Positions 8,680-17,126 of a DNA stretch of 64,000 bases are shown piece after piece. Each line of letters starts with the position of its first letter. The stretch's first letter is position 1. Made by a program: the position numbers and the translations under genes. Source of the DNA: JAUWVG01 sp964633715 (GTDB lineage Bacteria > Acidobacteriota > Aminicenantia > Aminicenantales > Aminicenantaceae); assembly GCA_964633715.1 (NCBI GenBank), contig CAZWHQ010000005.1:51961-115960 (forward strand), read 5' to 3'. The notes beneath the pieces are model-generated. The model saw only the letters and a program-made list of their open reading frames with translations, did not search any database and had not been told where the DNA came from.

Positions 8680-9207
8680 ATGGTCGAGATCGAGGTAAAA
8701 ATCCAAATCAAAAATCCTAAGGAAATGGCCCAAAAAATTGTTGAACAAGGCGCCCAATTGGTCAGAGAACGCACTTTTGAAGAGAACACGCTTTACGATT
8801 TTTCCGATTCAACTTTGACCAAGAAACGGCAGGCGTTTCGACTGAGAAAAATTAAGAAAAAAGCCTATTTAACCTTCAAGGGTTCTCCTCAAAAATCCAG
8901 ACAGTTCAAGATCCGTCAGGAATACGAAACAGAAGTCCATAACGTGAATCAGATCAGAAAAATCATTAAATCTTTAGGTTTTGTCCCCAAATTCCAGTAC
9001 GATAAGTTCAGAACAGTGTTCAGACACAAAAAACTGACTATCTGTTTGGACGAAACTCCGGTTGGATATTTTATCGAATTGGAAGGAGAACAAAGTCAAA
9101 TCGTAAGATTTGCGTCTTCATTGGGTTTTTCAAGAACAGATTTTTTGAAAAAAAATTACATCGATCTTTATTCGGAGTTAGGGAAAAAAAATAATTCCAA
9201 GGTTTGA
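8680..9207 (+). CDS. CYTH-domain protein (class IV adenylate cyclase / triphosphatase-like)
   Basis: A protein of 175 aa with the N-terminal ExExK signature (EIEVK, residues 3-7) that binds triphosphate and metal in CYTH tunnel enzymes. Later beta-strands carry the expected charged residues (RLRKIKKKAYLTFKG, and YFIELEGE near the C-terminus). The family includes CyaB-type adenylate cyclases and inorganic or thiamine triphosphatases, and sequence alone does not separate these. AAGGG lies before the ATG. It is the last gene of the run from 4988 and is convergent with rpoZ. A soluble cytoplasmic enzyme is expected. Confidence 0.8.
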   Translation: MVEIEVKIQIKNPKEMAQKIVEQGAQLVRERTFEENTLYDFSDSTLTKKRQAFRLRKIKKKAYLTFKGSPQKSRQFKIRQEYETEVHNVNQIRKIIKSLGFVPKFQYDKFRTVFRHKKLTICLDETPVGYFIELEGEQSQIVRFASSLGFSRTDFLKKNYIDLYSELGKKNNSKV

Positions 9208-9231
9208 TTGGAAACCAGATAACAGACAGGA

Positions 9232-9612
9232 TTACTTTTTCTTTTCGCTGACCTTTTTTCTGACTTTTTTCTTAACCGTATCTTTAATGCTCTCCGCTGG
9301 GCTTTTCTTTTTTTTCACTTCCACAACGACTTCTTCTTTCGCCTCTTTGACTTCTTTCCCTAGATCCTCGATACCGATGTCTAGTTCTTCGCCGATAAAC
9401 ATATCTTCTTCAGAAACCTGAAGCTCTTCCGAAACAGAATCGACTATTTCATATTCTACCAATCCTTCCAGGACCTCTTCCTGAGCGATCCGGATAAGAT
9501 TTTTAGATTTAGATTTTATCTTGGGTTTTGATCCTTTTAATAACTGTTTAGCTCTTTTTGATGCCACAATCACAAATCTGAATTTGCTGTCAAAGTCACC
9601 ATATGTTTTCAA
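9232..9612 (-). CDS. rpoZ: RNA polymerase omega subunit with a charged C-terminal extension
   Basis: The core DSKFRFVIVASKRAKQLL followed by IRIAQEEVLEGLVEYE matches bacterial omega, which stabilises the beta-prime subunit. After the core (about residue 60) the protein continues with an acidic stretch and then an almost pure Lys/Glu/Val tail ending KKVRKKVSEKKK, about 60 residues not found in typical 70-90 aa omegas. The start is uncertain. I prefer the TTG at 9612, with AGAGAGG 5 nt upstream (126 aa); a TTG at 9630 without SD would give 132 aa. It is convergent with the CYTH gene. Confidence 0.8.
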   Translation of the reverse strand: MKTYGDFDSKFRFVIVASKRAKQLLKGSKPKIKSKSKNLIRIAQEEVLEGLVEYEIVDSVSEELQVSEEDMFIGEELDIGIEDLGKEVKEAKEEVVVEVKKKKSPAESIKDTVKKKVRKKVSEKKK

Positions 9613-9650
9613 AGACACCTCTCTCTTCAACCAAAAACTTGTAAACGGTT

Positions 9651-9679
9651 AAAATATCAAAAATAAGCACAAAATTCAA
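9651..9679 (-). promoter_or_regulatory. Candidate sigma70 promoter for rpoZ
   Basis: Read on the minus strand: TTGAAT (9679-9674), a 17-nt spacer and TATTTT (9656-9651), about 40 nt upstream of the likely start codon. Confidence 0.4.
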
Positions 9680-9811
9680 CTGTTTCATCACTGTTTTCAT
9701 CACTCTGAATACAGCAAGGCTAAAAAATTTGGCCATTTTGATTAAATTTTTGTACGTTTTGTGGTAAATTAAAATAAGAAAAAGATTTCAGGCTAAGGAT
9801 TTAGGATTGAG

Positions 9812-10753
9812 ATGAACCCAGTCAATTTGATTCCTTCTCTTTCTGCACACCAAATCACGAACAAAACGATTTGGGCCATCGGCGGTGGAAAAGGGGGGAC
9901 AGGAAAAAGCTTTATCACGGCCAATCTTGCCCTTAATCTCGCTTCAAAAGAAGAAGACATTGTATTAATCGATGCCGATTTTGGCGGCCCGAATTTACAT
10001 ACTTTTCTTGGAATGAAGGAAACCGAAGTCGATCTCGGAGATTTTTTCAGCAACAAAATCAATCATCTCAAAGATACGGCCGTCATCACACCATTTAAGG
10101 GAGTTAATCTGATCCGAGGCACTGACTCTCTCCTTTTTACGGCCAATCTGAACTATTACAAAAAACTCAAGTTAATCCGACAGATTAAAGCATTCGATGC
10201 AAAAAGAGTGATCATCGATATTGGGACAGGAGCTTCCTACAACTGTATCGATTTTTTTCTCCTCTCTAATCCTGGAATCCTTGTCGTTAATCCCGAGCCC
10301 ACATCCATAGAAAATGCCTATTACTTTCTCAAATCCTGCATCATCAGAATTCTCAAGATCTACATAGACTATTACAAAATTGAAAGTTTGGTCGAAAAGA
10401 TATCCACTCAGATAAAAGAGAATTCTAAATCGATTTACACTTTCCTTAATGAGATCATTTCCTATGACAAATACTATGCCGATGTCCTTTATAAAGCTTT
10501 AAAGAGGTTCAAACCCTGTCTTATAATTAATAAGGCAAGGGATGAAAAAGATTACATTCTCGGTCAATCAATTGCTCAAGTTGTACAGAAATACCTCGTT
10601 ATCGATCTCAATTTTCTTGGTACTGTTCCGTTTGATGAAAAAGTCCACTGGAGCCTAAAAAATATATCTCCATACATCATAAATCATCCTGACTCGGAAG
10701 TTTCAAGCTGTATAAAATCTCTGACAGAAAAAATACTCGATTGTGACTCATAG
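9812..10753 (+). CDS. MinD/FlhG-like ParA-family ATPase
   Basis: A P-loop ATPase of 313 aa with the deviant Walker A motif GGGKGGTGKSFITANLA (residues 24-40), typical of MinD/ParA/FlhG, and a Walker A-prime/switch region LIDADFGGPNLHTFLG. VIIDIGTGAS is a modified Walker B/switch II block. Such ATPases cycle between a dimer and a monomer to place or count cell structures such as division septa, flagella, plasmids and pili. No flagellar or min genes are nearby. The next gene, a J-like protein, starts one base after its stop codon, so they are surely co-translated. A chromosomal orphan ParA is the alternative. Confidence 0.8.
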   Translation: MNPVNLIPSLSAHQITNKTIWAIGGGKGGTGKSFITANLALNLASKEEDIVLIDADFGGPNLHTFLGMKETEVDLGDFFSNKINHLKDTAVITPFKGVNLIRGTDSLLFTANLNYYKKLKLIRQIKAFDAKRVIIDIGTGASYNCIDFFLLSNPGILVVNPEPTSIENAYYFLKSCIIRILKIYIDYYKIESLVEKISTQIKENSKSIYTFLNEIISYDKYYADVLYKALKRFKPCLIINKARDEKDYILGQSIAQVVQKYLVIDLNFLGTVPFDEKVHWSLKNISPYIINHPDSEVSSCIKSLTEKILDCDS

Positions 10754-11158
10754 ATGGTATTTTTTAGCTCGGGCAGAACTATGGTGAAAATAAAAATCGA
10801 AGATATGGATCATTATGACATCCTCAATGTGAGTCGAAACGCCTCATTTAAGGAGATCGAAAAAGCCTACTTGATCGGAAAAGCCGCTTATTCCAAGGAT
10901 TCACTCGCACATTACACTCTCCTCAAAGAAGAAGAACGACAACAAATGCTGGACCGGATAGAAGCCGCTTTTATGATTTTGGGAGATGAAGAGAAAAGAC
11001 AGGCATATGATGAGAACACTTTGGATAAACACGACCGGTACATAGAAAGGGCCAAGTTTCGCCAAACAACGGAAAGGATGATTTTCGAAGATCCTCAGAC
11101 AGGACACCATCGAACCGATTTTTTAAAACGCTTATTTTCTTCCACCAAAAAAGACTGA
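10754..11158 (+). CDS. J-domain-like protein lacking HPD
   Basis: A protein of 134 aa. Residues 17-85 follow the J-domain helical pattern (HYDILNVSRNASFKEIEKAY ... ILGDEEKRQAYDE). The HPD tripeptide between helices II and III, needed to stimulate DnaK, is absent; the spot reads GKAAYSKDSL. Similar HPD-less J-like domains, often fused to an HTH, occur beside ParA/MinD-like ATPases in other bacteria, so a partner role to the preceding ATPase is more likely than a Hsp70 cochaperone role. The start may be ATG 10754, coupled to the upstream stop, or ATG 10781. It is convergent with the transglutaminase-like gene, with a gap of 7 bp. Confidence 0.7.
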   Translation: MVFFSSGRTMVKIKIEDMDHYDILNVSRNASFKEIEKAYLIGKAAYSKDSLAHYTLLKEEERQQMLDRIEAAFMILGDEEKRQAYDENTLDKHDRYIERAKFRQTTERMIFEDPQTGHHRTDFLKRLFSSTKKD

Positions 11159-11165
11159 GCGACTC

Positions 11166-12266
11166 TCACCTTATCAATTCATATGAATAATTGCCACCCT
11201 CAAAATAGAACTGGCTGTAAGGAGCGATCATTCCAGGAGGGAGTTTTTCCGGCCCAGTCACTTCACAGAGAGTATATCTCAGTCCGTTGACCGTTACTCC
11301 CCCTTCACTGAAAGAGGGCACCGCTAATCCAATAAACAAATGTTTTGGTATCCTGATGAGAAGAATTGGGTATTTTTTAAAGTTTATCCATAAAGAGGCA
11401 AATGTGACACCCTTTGAATCACAGTCCCCAAAATTGTAAATCAAGACTTTTGGGGGGACCCAAAATCCCATTATGTACTTCCCATTTTCCGTTAATGGCG
11501 GGATCCCATACCGGATTTCCTGGATATAAGATAAGATAAACGAAAGAAACTGAGGGAATTTCATGCCTTCAGAAGCAGATAAGAAGCTTTGAAAAACGTG
11601 TGTCAGTCTTTCTTGATTGTTCTTGACTAAAAGACCGTAATTGACACCGATTTTGTCTTCAATATTCCGCAGCCCCTTTTTATTCAGAAAAACTTCTTTT
11701 TGAATCGAACCTTCCCTTTCGATTTTTTTCTCAACCTTTTTTTGCTGTCGCGCAATTTCCGATGTGAGACGCTTAAATTCTGTCCTGATTTTGCCCTGCA
11801 GTGAAGGAGGTGCCGACATTCGAACGTTAAAACTGTCGGAGTTGTCCTCTGAAATAGAAAAGTATTCGGAATACTTGCTCTTTTTAATAAAATTTTGAGT
11901 GATTTGTTTCAAATGGATAATCATCTCTTTGCGCAGGGGAAGCAGATTCCTTTCAACAGATCGATCAAGTTCATCAGGATAATATCCAAATTCATCCTCT
12001 GATTCTTTTAAGGTCTCTTTTAAAATAGAGAAGGACACTGAAAAATTATTTGTCTCAAAATCCTCCCATTTGTATGTCAGCTGGTATTCGAACTCTGTTT
12101 CTCTGCTCAGGAAACGGTCGCTCTCCACTTCCAAATCGTCAGCCATCTGCAACAACATTGGATCTTTACCTAACTGTCTGCTTTGGTAGGGAACATAATA
12201 GACAACACATAACAATCCAAAAAAGAATAAATTGAAGATCATAAAAAATAGAACATGTGTTTTCAT
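11166..12266 (-). CDS. Membrane-anchored transglutaminase-like protein
   Basis: A protein of 366 aa with one N-terminal membrane segment (residues 4-25), so most of it is periplasmic. Residues 50-200 are helical and charged. The C-terminal part carries a Cys-His-acid arrangement of the transglutaminase-like superfamily: GDCDSKG (Cys about 290), then PKHLFIGLAV (His) and RYTLCEVTGP (acid). Proteins with this fold act as cysteine peptidases or amidases, and the substrate is unknown here. An AGGAT-type SD lies before the ATG. The DUF350 membrane protein gene is 10 bp upstream on the same strand, so the two probably work together at the inner membrane. Confidence 0.6.
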   Translation of the reverse strand: MKTHVLFFMIFNLFFFGLLCVVYYVPYQSRQLGKDPMLLQMADDLEVESDRFLSRETEFEYQLTYKWEDFETNNFSVSFSILKETLKESEDEFGYYPDELDRSVERNLLPLRKEMIIHLKQITQNFIKKSKYSEYFSISEDNSDSFNVRMSAPPSLQGKIRTEFKRLTSEIARQQKKVEKKIEREGSIQKEVFLNKKGLRNIEDKIGVNYGLLVKNNQERLTHVFQSFLSASEGMKFPQFLSFILSYIQEIRYGIPPLTENGKYIMGFWVPPKVLIYNFGDCDSKGVTFASLWINFKKYPILLIRIPKHLFIGLAVPSFSEGGVTVNGLRYTLCEVTGPEKLPPGMIAPYSQFYFEGGNYSYELIR

Positions 12267-12276
12267 GATATCCTAA

Positions 12277-12813
12277 TCAGGACAGGGGGATGGAACCGAC
12301 ATCCGGAAAGGGAATCAGAGCGCGGGCCAAGCCGGCCACTCCCGCGCTGACAAGGAAGCAGACGGCAACAATAAAAAAAGCCATGAACAGGGCCACAGCA
12401 ATATTGTTGTTCTTGATCTCCTCGTATTGACTGATTCGCGGTGTCATTTTATCGAACAACCAGAAACAGAAGAGAATACAGGCCAAAGCTAAGAGTCCGG
12501 CAAGCAAAACATAGCCAATACTAAAACCAATCATTTTCAGAAAGTTCCCGATTTTCTTTTCTTTCCCCAGAACAAAAATCTGTATGACTGCCATGACGGG
12601 ATAAATAGCTTGTTTCACAACGATGGCTTCTCCAATAATCGTACTCCCAAGGATGAGTCCAACCGATGTGTTCCCAGATCTTAACTCCCTCTCCTCATCA
12701 ATCTTTGGCGTGAGAACGAGAAAAAGGCGGTAGCTGCCAAATATAAGGATAAAGCTGATAACGATTGAGATTAGAAATTCAATCAATCCAAAAGCGATCT
12801 GCTGCCAGCTCAT
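12277..12813 (-). CDS. DUF350 inner-membrane protein
   Basis: A protein of 178 aa with four or five hydrophobic segments and the two-fold DUF350 pattern. Each half holds a conserved charged/Asn block: DEERELRSGNTSVGL at about 39-53, and QYEEIKNNNIAVALF at about 127-141. DUF350 proteins are small inner-membrane proteins of unknown activity, often next to ATP-grasp or transglutaminase-like genes. The downstream partner here is a periplasmic transglutaminase-like protein 10 bp away. The start at 12813 has a weak SD. Confidence 0.8.
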   Translation of the reverse strand: MSWQQIAFGLIEFLISIVISFILIFGSYRLFLVLTPKIDEERELRSGNTSVGLILGSTIIGEAIVVKQAIYPVMAVIQIFVLGKEKKIGNFLKMIGFSIGYVLLAGLLALACILFCFWLFDKMTPRISQYEEIKNNNIAVALFMAFFIVAVCFLVSAGVAGLARALIPFPDVGSIPLS

Positions 12814-12831
12814 AGGGAATCCATTGCGGAA

Positions 12832-12861
12832 ATTTTATGTTAGAGTAGCACTCGATGTCAA
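12832..12861 (-). promoter_or_regulatory. Sigma70-like promoter for the DUF350 operon
   Basis: Minus strand: TTGACA (12861-12856), an 18-nt spacer and TAAAAT (12837-12832). The ATG at 12813 is 18 nt past the -10 box, so the leader is only about 10 nt. Confidence 0.55.
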
Positions 12862-12878
12862 TTCCTGTCTCATATATC

Positions 12879-13865
12879 TTATCTTTTGCAAAGCCATTGA
12901 ACGGTTTTTCCGATTCCCTCCTCGATTGGAGTTATCCGATACCCCAACTCACGTTCCGCCTTTTCACTGGAAACAGCCCAGTTCAGAAGATATCTTTTGA
13001 TCCATTGAGGGGCCATCCTTGGAGGTATCCCAAAAAGACGGGAAAAAAAGAAAACTAGACCAGAAAGACAAATCAGAAATGGCGCAGGAAGCCGTATCAT
13101 CCTGTATCTCTTGCCGCTGACACCGGAAATAACGCTAAAAAAATCCAAGAAACTCAAGTTGGTGCCGCCCAAAATGTAGCGTTCTCCGGGCAATCCTTTC
13201 TCCATAGCTAAAATATGACCTTCAACGATATCCCCGATATAGGCATAATTGCCGATGCTGTGTCCACGACCAGGAATAATACGCCATTTACCCTGAATGT
13301 ATGCCATGATAATTTTTGTCGCGGAGTTGGCTTCACTTAAAATCCCTGGTCCAAACACTCGAGTGGGATTGACTAGGACAAGCGAGAGCCTTTTCTCTGC
13401 ATAAGCGAGTGCCTTTTTTTCCATCTCAAACTTCGACTTCTCATAGGGGGTAATAAAATTGGATGTCCTTTTTTTTTGTTCATCGACAAGTTCAGTGCTC
13501 GAAGGCCCGAAAACTCCAGCGGTTGACGTTACAACAACTTTTTCTATACCGCACTGGACTGCCATTTCGAGGACATTTAGGGTTCCCTCAACATTTACTC
13601 TCTGACAAAGGGTCCGATCCTTATCCCACATTCGTGCAAATGCGCCCAGATGATAGGCCTCCACGCACGAAACCATCGCAGATTCAAGGCTCGATTTGTC
13701 GCAAATATCTCCTTGAAACAAATGGATATTTTTGTGCTCCAGAATTTCTGCTTTTTGAGACGACCGGAACAAAGCATGAACGATATGCCCCTTGTCAGCT
13801 AAGTGGAGTGCCAAATTTGATCCGATAAAACCTGTGGCACCGCTGACAAATATTTTTTTCTGCAT
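12879..13865 (-). CDS. NAD-dependent epimerase/dehydratase (extended SDR)
   Basis: A protein of 328 aa with the Rossmann glycine motif GATGFIG (residues 9-15), a T-S-T-A strand and the catalytic YEKSK. Residues 245-275 are hydrophobic (LICLSGLVFFFSRLFGIPP), as in membrane-associated SDRs of the HpnA / 3-beta-hydroxysteroid dehydrogenase type, so a lipid or isoprenoid substrate is more likely than a nucleotide sugar. The start codon directly follows the stop of the CPBP protease gene (TAGATG), implying coupling. It is a second candidate, after the SDR at 2194, for the ketone-reducing step in sphingolipid synthesis. Confidence 0.75.
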   Translation of the reverse strand: MQKKIFVSGATGFIGSNLALHLADKGHIVHALFRSSQKAEILEHKNIHLFQGDICDKSSLESAMVSCVEAYHLGAFARMWDKDRTLCQRVNVEGTLNVLEMAVQCGIEKVVVTSTAGVFGPSSTELVDEQKKRTSNFITPYEKSKFEMEKKALAYAEKRLSLVLVNPTRVFGPGILSEANSATKIIMAYIQGKWRIIPGRGHSIGNYAYIGDIVEGHILAMEKGLPGERYILGGTNLSFLDFFSVISGVSGKRYRMIRLPAPFLICLSGLVFFFSRLFGIPPRMAPQWIKRYLLNWAVSSEKAERELGYRITPIEEGIGKTVQWLCKR

Positions 13866-14576
13866 CTAATTGGCTCTTTGTTTTTCAAATACTTTATAGT
13901 GCATATCCGGATGAGCACGGAGGGCAAAATGGTCATTGGACAGCGCCAATATCGAGTGGACCAAAAATGCCGGCCAGATGGAACTCGCTTCGATTGTTAT
14001 TAATCCTAAAACCACACCAAAGGGGATGGCGCCTAAAACCTCCTTTAAGCCTTTAGGGATATGGACAATAACATAGAGACAAGTTGTAATAATTATGGCT
14101 GGCCATAAACCCAAGGTTGAATAGAACGTGAACAAGAGCAGTCCCCTGAACAAAAACTCATAGGCGGCCAGATAGAGCAACCAACTTCCTGAATTAAGAA
14201 CTATGGTTTTGACTGTCCACGGAGTGTCTCTAATTTGTGGGGATATTTTGAAATTCTCAGGTTTTCTCGAAAAAAAGTAACAAATAGCCAGTACACATAT
14301 CCCTATTCCGGATGTCCAGATCAAGACCGTTTTTGACAAGTTCATTTCCAAACCCAAATCCGAAAAGCGCCAAAAAGACAGCGACACTAAAAAAAATCCA
14401 GGAAACAGACCCAAGCAGAAAACACCAGCTAATCTCTGAAAGACAGTCCAGAGGAGAGACATTCTCTCTTCTCCAAATTGCTGTCTCAAACGTTCTTGGA
14501 TATATTGAGAATGGGATATAAAAAAATAGGACGCGTATCCAGTAACAAAAATGGATAAGGCAAGGACTATTGTCAT
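13866..14576 (-). CDS. CPBP-family intramembrane metalloprotease
   Basis: A protein of 236 aa with about six membrane segments. The CPBP (CAAX protease / bacteriocin-processing, Abi) motifs are visible: EFLFRG at about 138-143, HIPKG (first His) and FLVHSILALSND (second His) near the C-terminus. These enzymes cleave within the membrane; bacterial substrates are mostly unknown. There is no SD before the ATG, in line with the promoter position described at 14585-14613. It is the first gene of a two-gene unit with the SDR. Confidence 0.85.
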   Translation of the reverse strand: MTIVLALSIFVTGYASYFFISHSQYIQERLRQQFGEERMSLLWTVFQRLAGVFCLGLFPGFFLVSLSFWRFSDLGLEMNLSKTVLIWTSGIGICVLAICYFFSRKPENFKISPQIRDTPWTVKTIVLNSGSWLLYLAAYEFLFRGLLLFTFYSTLGLWPAIIITTCLYVIVHIPKGLKEVLGAIPFGVVLGLITIEASSIWPAFLVHSILALSNDHFALRAHPDMHYKVFEKQRAN

Positions 14577-14584
14577 GTCACTTT

Positions 14585-14613
14585 ACATTAGACACCGGTG
14601 GAAAACTTGTCAA
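14585..14613 (-). promoter_or_regulatory. Sigma70 promoter adjoining the CPBP start (leaderless)
   Basis: Minus strand: consensus TTGACA (14613-14608), a 17-nt spacer and TAATGT (14590-14585). The ATG at 14576 is only 8 nt beyond the -10 box. Confidence 0.65.
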
Positions 14614-14695
14614 TTGACATTTAAGAATCCCTGAAGTATCGATCTGCTCTTCTAAAGGAATTCTTTTTTTGGTTTAGATATTGTGAATAGAAATC

Positions 14696-15340
14696 TTATT
14701 GCTGGAATTGATTGACCATGAGTGTTTCATCCCAAGATTGAACAATTCCATGTTCAGAAGAATACAACATCCATCCTTTGTACGAAATAAGAGGTTTAGT
14801 CCTTTCAATCAGGTTAACAGTCGTTTTCAGAACTCCTGGTATTCTATTTACGATATCCTTCAGATACTTATCCAAAGTCTCCTTTTTTTCAGCCAGTATA
14901 GAAAACTGGATACAATCTCCAAAGAGGTGGCAGGTGTAAGCAATGTATGCCATTTTCAGCCCATCAGGAAGAGCGGCATGTGCAATATTTTGATACACGT
15001 CCTTGAGATTTTTTGGGAAAATCTTCAAGGTAATGCTAAATCTTTTCATGTTCTTTGTGTCTTCGGGAAGCGGATAAAAAACAGGTTTTATCATATTTAT
15101 GACCCAGGAATCTGTCACATGCTCCATCTTACTCAAATGATCAGCCATAAAATCTCCAAGAACATCTGGATTTAAAGTATGGATGAAAAGGCTTACATCT
15201 TCATGTTTGGCCCGCTTGGAAAGGTAGAGCAGTCGTCCTTTCCCTTCAATTCCTTTCTGCAATATATCTTTTTGAGAAAAAATATAATCAAAAAGCCTTT
15301 CCCTACGTTCCTGGGATTTTAATCTGACGATTGAAATCAT
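14696..15340 (-). CDS. Protein with two Lrp/AsnC-type (RAM-like) ligand domains, no HTH
   Basis: A protein of 214 aa, not confidently recognised. Two segments follow the RAM fold pattern of Lrp/AsnC C-terminal domains: residues 50-85 (SLFIHTLNPDVLGDFMADHL ... VTDSW) and 100-185. The latter has the typical sequence of an aggregate strand, CHLFGDCIQFSILAEKKETL, then IPGVLKTTVNLIE. There is no DNA-binding helix-turn-helix at the N-terminus, so a stand-alone small-molecule sensor is the best guess. A strong SD (AAAGGAGGT) precedes the ATG. The leader contains a stem-loop. Confidence 0.5.
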   Translation of the reverse strand: MISIVRLKSQERRERLFDYIFSQKDILQKGIEGKGRLLYLSKRAKHEDVSLFIHTLNPDVLGDFMADHLSKMEHVTDSWVINMIKPVFYPLPEDTKNMKRFSITLKIFPKNLKDVYQNIAHAALPDGLKMAYIAYTCHLFGDCIQFSILAEKKETLDKYLKDIVNRIPGVLKTTVNLIERTKPLISYKGWMLYSSEHGIVQSWDETLMVNQFQQ

Positions 15341-15361
15341 TTCAGACCTCCTTTTTTTCTA

Positions 15362-15380
15362 ATCTGAGTTTCCCTCAGAT
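15362..15380 (-). promoter_or_regulatory. Stem-loop in the leader of the RAM-like gene
   Basis: Seven-base perfect arms ATCTGAG (15362-15368) and CTCAGAT (15374-15380) around a 5-nt loop, lying immediately upstream of the SD of the gene starting at 15340. It could modulate translation. There is no other gene in the AT-rich interval 15341-15635. Confidence 0.3.
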
Positions 15381-15635
15381 CTCAGTGTAGATAAATTTAA
15401 TAAATCCAAGGAAATCTGAATATCGATTCCTATTATGACGCGAGTATTTATACTGTTATTTTTATCCCAATTGTTTCTCTGACTACTTTTTTTCTATAAC
15501 AAGATCTATGTGTATGTCAATTACTTAATTTGTGCTTTCTAAAAATAATGACAAGCTAATCAGAAAGAAATGACACTAATAAACATTAATAAACTATAAA
15601 ATACAGGCTAATAAATCCAATTTGAAGTTTAGGGA

Positions 15636-16916
15636 TTATTTTTCATATCTCCATTTCTTAACGATGAGACAGGCATTCCCACCTCCAAAACCAAAGGAAT
15701 TACTCATCGCTGCTTTCAGGTCAACCGATTCAACTCCATTGGTGACATAATCAAGCGGGCAGTCCGGATCCGGATTCTCATAGTTGATAGTCGGAGGGAT
15801 TTTATTTGTGTAAACACTCATAACAGTGGCAATGAATTCCACAGCTCCTGAACCTGCCAAAAGATGGCCAATCATCGATTTTATCGAGCTGATCTTCAGC
15901 TTCTTTGAATAGTCGCCAAACACTTTAATAATGGCGGCACTTTCGATTTTGTCGTTCAAAACAGTAGAAGTGCCATGTGCATTGATGTAACCCACTTCCA
16001 TCGGCAATAGATTTGCATCCTTTAATGTCTTTTCCATCACTCTAACCATTCCATCGCCTTCAGGTTCTGGAGCAGTAAAGTGAAAAGCATCGGCCGTATT
16101 GGCATAGCCAACAATCTCGGCAAAGATACGTGCGCCACGACTGAGAGCATGTTCAAGCCTCTCCAAAACAACAATGCCGGCCCCTTCTCCCATAATAAAA
16201 CCATCACGATTCTTATCGAATGGCCTACTCGCGCTTTCTGGAGAATTATTTGGTGACATCGAACGAGTTGCACAGAAACCCCCGTATGCCAAGGGCGTCA
16301 CACACGCTTCGGAACTTCCCGCAAGCAAAATATCCGCATCCCCCCGCTGAAGAACTCGGAAACCATCGCCAATGGCGTTCGTGCCGGTCGAACAGGCCAC
16401 AGAGAGAGCCGAGAGAGGACCTTTTAGTCCATATTTAATGGAAACCATACATGCTGCCATATTGATGAGCAACTTGGATACAAAAAAAGGATGCAGACCT
16501 CTTGGTCCCTTTTTACTGAGATGGATATACCCATCTTCAATGGTCTTTGATCCTCCAATTCCGGAACCGATTATGACTCCAACTCTGTTACCATCGAATG
16601 AATACGATTCCAATCCTGCGTCTTTCATGGCCATTGTGGATGCAGCCATGGCAAATTGAGTAAAACGATCCATATGTTTTATCGATTTACCGTCGATCCA
16701 TTCTTCAGGATGAAAATTTTTCACTTCTGCTGCTAAATGAGATCGAAAATTTGTACTATCAAATTGAGTTATTTCCGCCACGCCATTCCGACCTGCCTTT
16801 AGGCCATCCCAAAATTCATCAATCCCAATTCCTATAGGTGTTACAGCGCCAGATCCAGTCACTACAACTCGATTTTCTTTCTTGTCAGTATAATAGGGGA
16901 TGGTTTTACCGATCAT
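15636..16916 (-). CDS. fabF: 3-oxoacyl-ACP synthase II (KAS II)
   Basis: A protein of 426 aa with the Cys-His-His triad of elongating ketosynthases: Cys175 (VACSTGTNAIG), His314 (NAHGTSTVLND) and His351 (IGHLLAGSG), plus the C-terminal NSFGFGGGNA motif. It elongates acyl-ACP by two carbons using malonyl-ACP. About 12 extra residues precede the usual N-terminus. AAGGGA lies upstream of the ATG. The gene sits 42 bp downstream of tRNA-Lys on the same strand with no promoter of its own that I can see, so transcription may come from the tRNA promoter. Confidence 0.95.
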   Translation of the reverse strand: MIGKTIPYYTDKKENRVVVTGSGAVTPIGIGIDEFWDGLKAGRNGVAEITQFDSTNFRSHLAAEVKNFHPEEWIDGKSIKHMDRFTQFAMAASTMAMKDAGLESYSFDGNRVGVIIGSGIGGSKTIEDGYIHLSKKGPRGLHPFFVSKLLINMAACMVSIKYGLKGPLSALSVACSTGTNAIGDGFRVLQRGDADILLAGSSEACVTPLAYGGFCATRSMSPNNSPESASRPFDKNRDGFIMGEGAGIVVLERLEHALSRGARIFAEIVGYANTADAFHFTAPEPEGDGMVRVMEKTLKDANLLPMEVGYINAHGTSTVLNDKIESAAIIKVFGDYSKKLKISSIKSMIGHLLAGSGAVEFIATVMSVYTNKIPPTINYENPDPDCPLDYVTNGVESVDLKAAMSNSFGFGGGNACLIVKKWRYEK

Positions 16917-16958
16917 TTATGATTATTCCCTTTTCTAAAATTCCCCATAAAAAAAGAG

Positions 16959-17031
16959 TGACCCGTGAAGGACTCGAACCTTCAACCCACAGATTAAGAG
17001 TCTGTTGCTCTACCAGTTGAGCTAACGGGCC
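16959..17031 (-). tRNA. tRNA-Lys (CTT)
   Basis: A 73-nt cloverleaf. The acceptor stem is GGCCCGT / ACGGGTC with discriminator A, and the anticodon loop is CTCTTAA, so the anticodon is CTT and reads AAG. The T-loop GGTTCGAGTCC is normal. CCA is not encoded. A run of seven T follows on the minus strand, which might weaken readthrough into fabF. Confidence 0.97.
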
Positions 17032-17044
17032 ATAAAGCCCCTAT

Positions 17045-17073
17045 AGTTTAGAAAAGTCTTTTTCTGTTGTCAA
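17045..17073 (-). promoter_or_regulatory. Sigma70 promoter of tRNA-Lys
   Basis: Minus strand: TTGACA (17073-17068), a 17-nt spacer and TAAACT (17050-17045), ending 13 nt before the mature tRNA 5' end at 17031. It could also serve fabF. Confidence 0.75.
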
Positions 17074-17126
17074 TTTAACTTTTCTTGGGTTTTCTTTTAT
17101 AATGACCGGGCATAGGTAAACACCAT

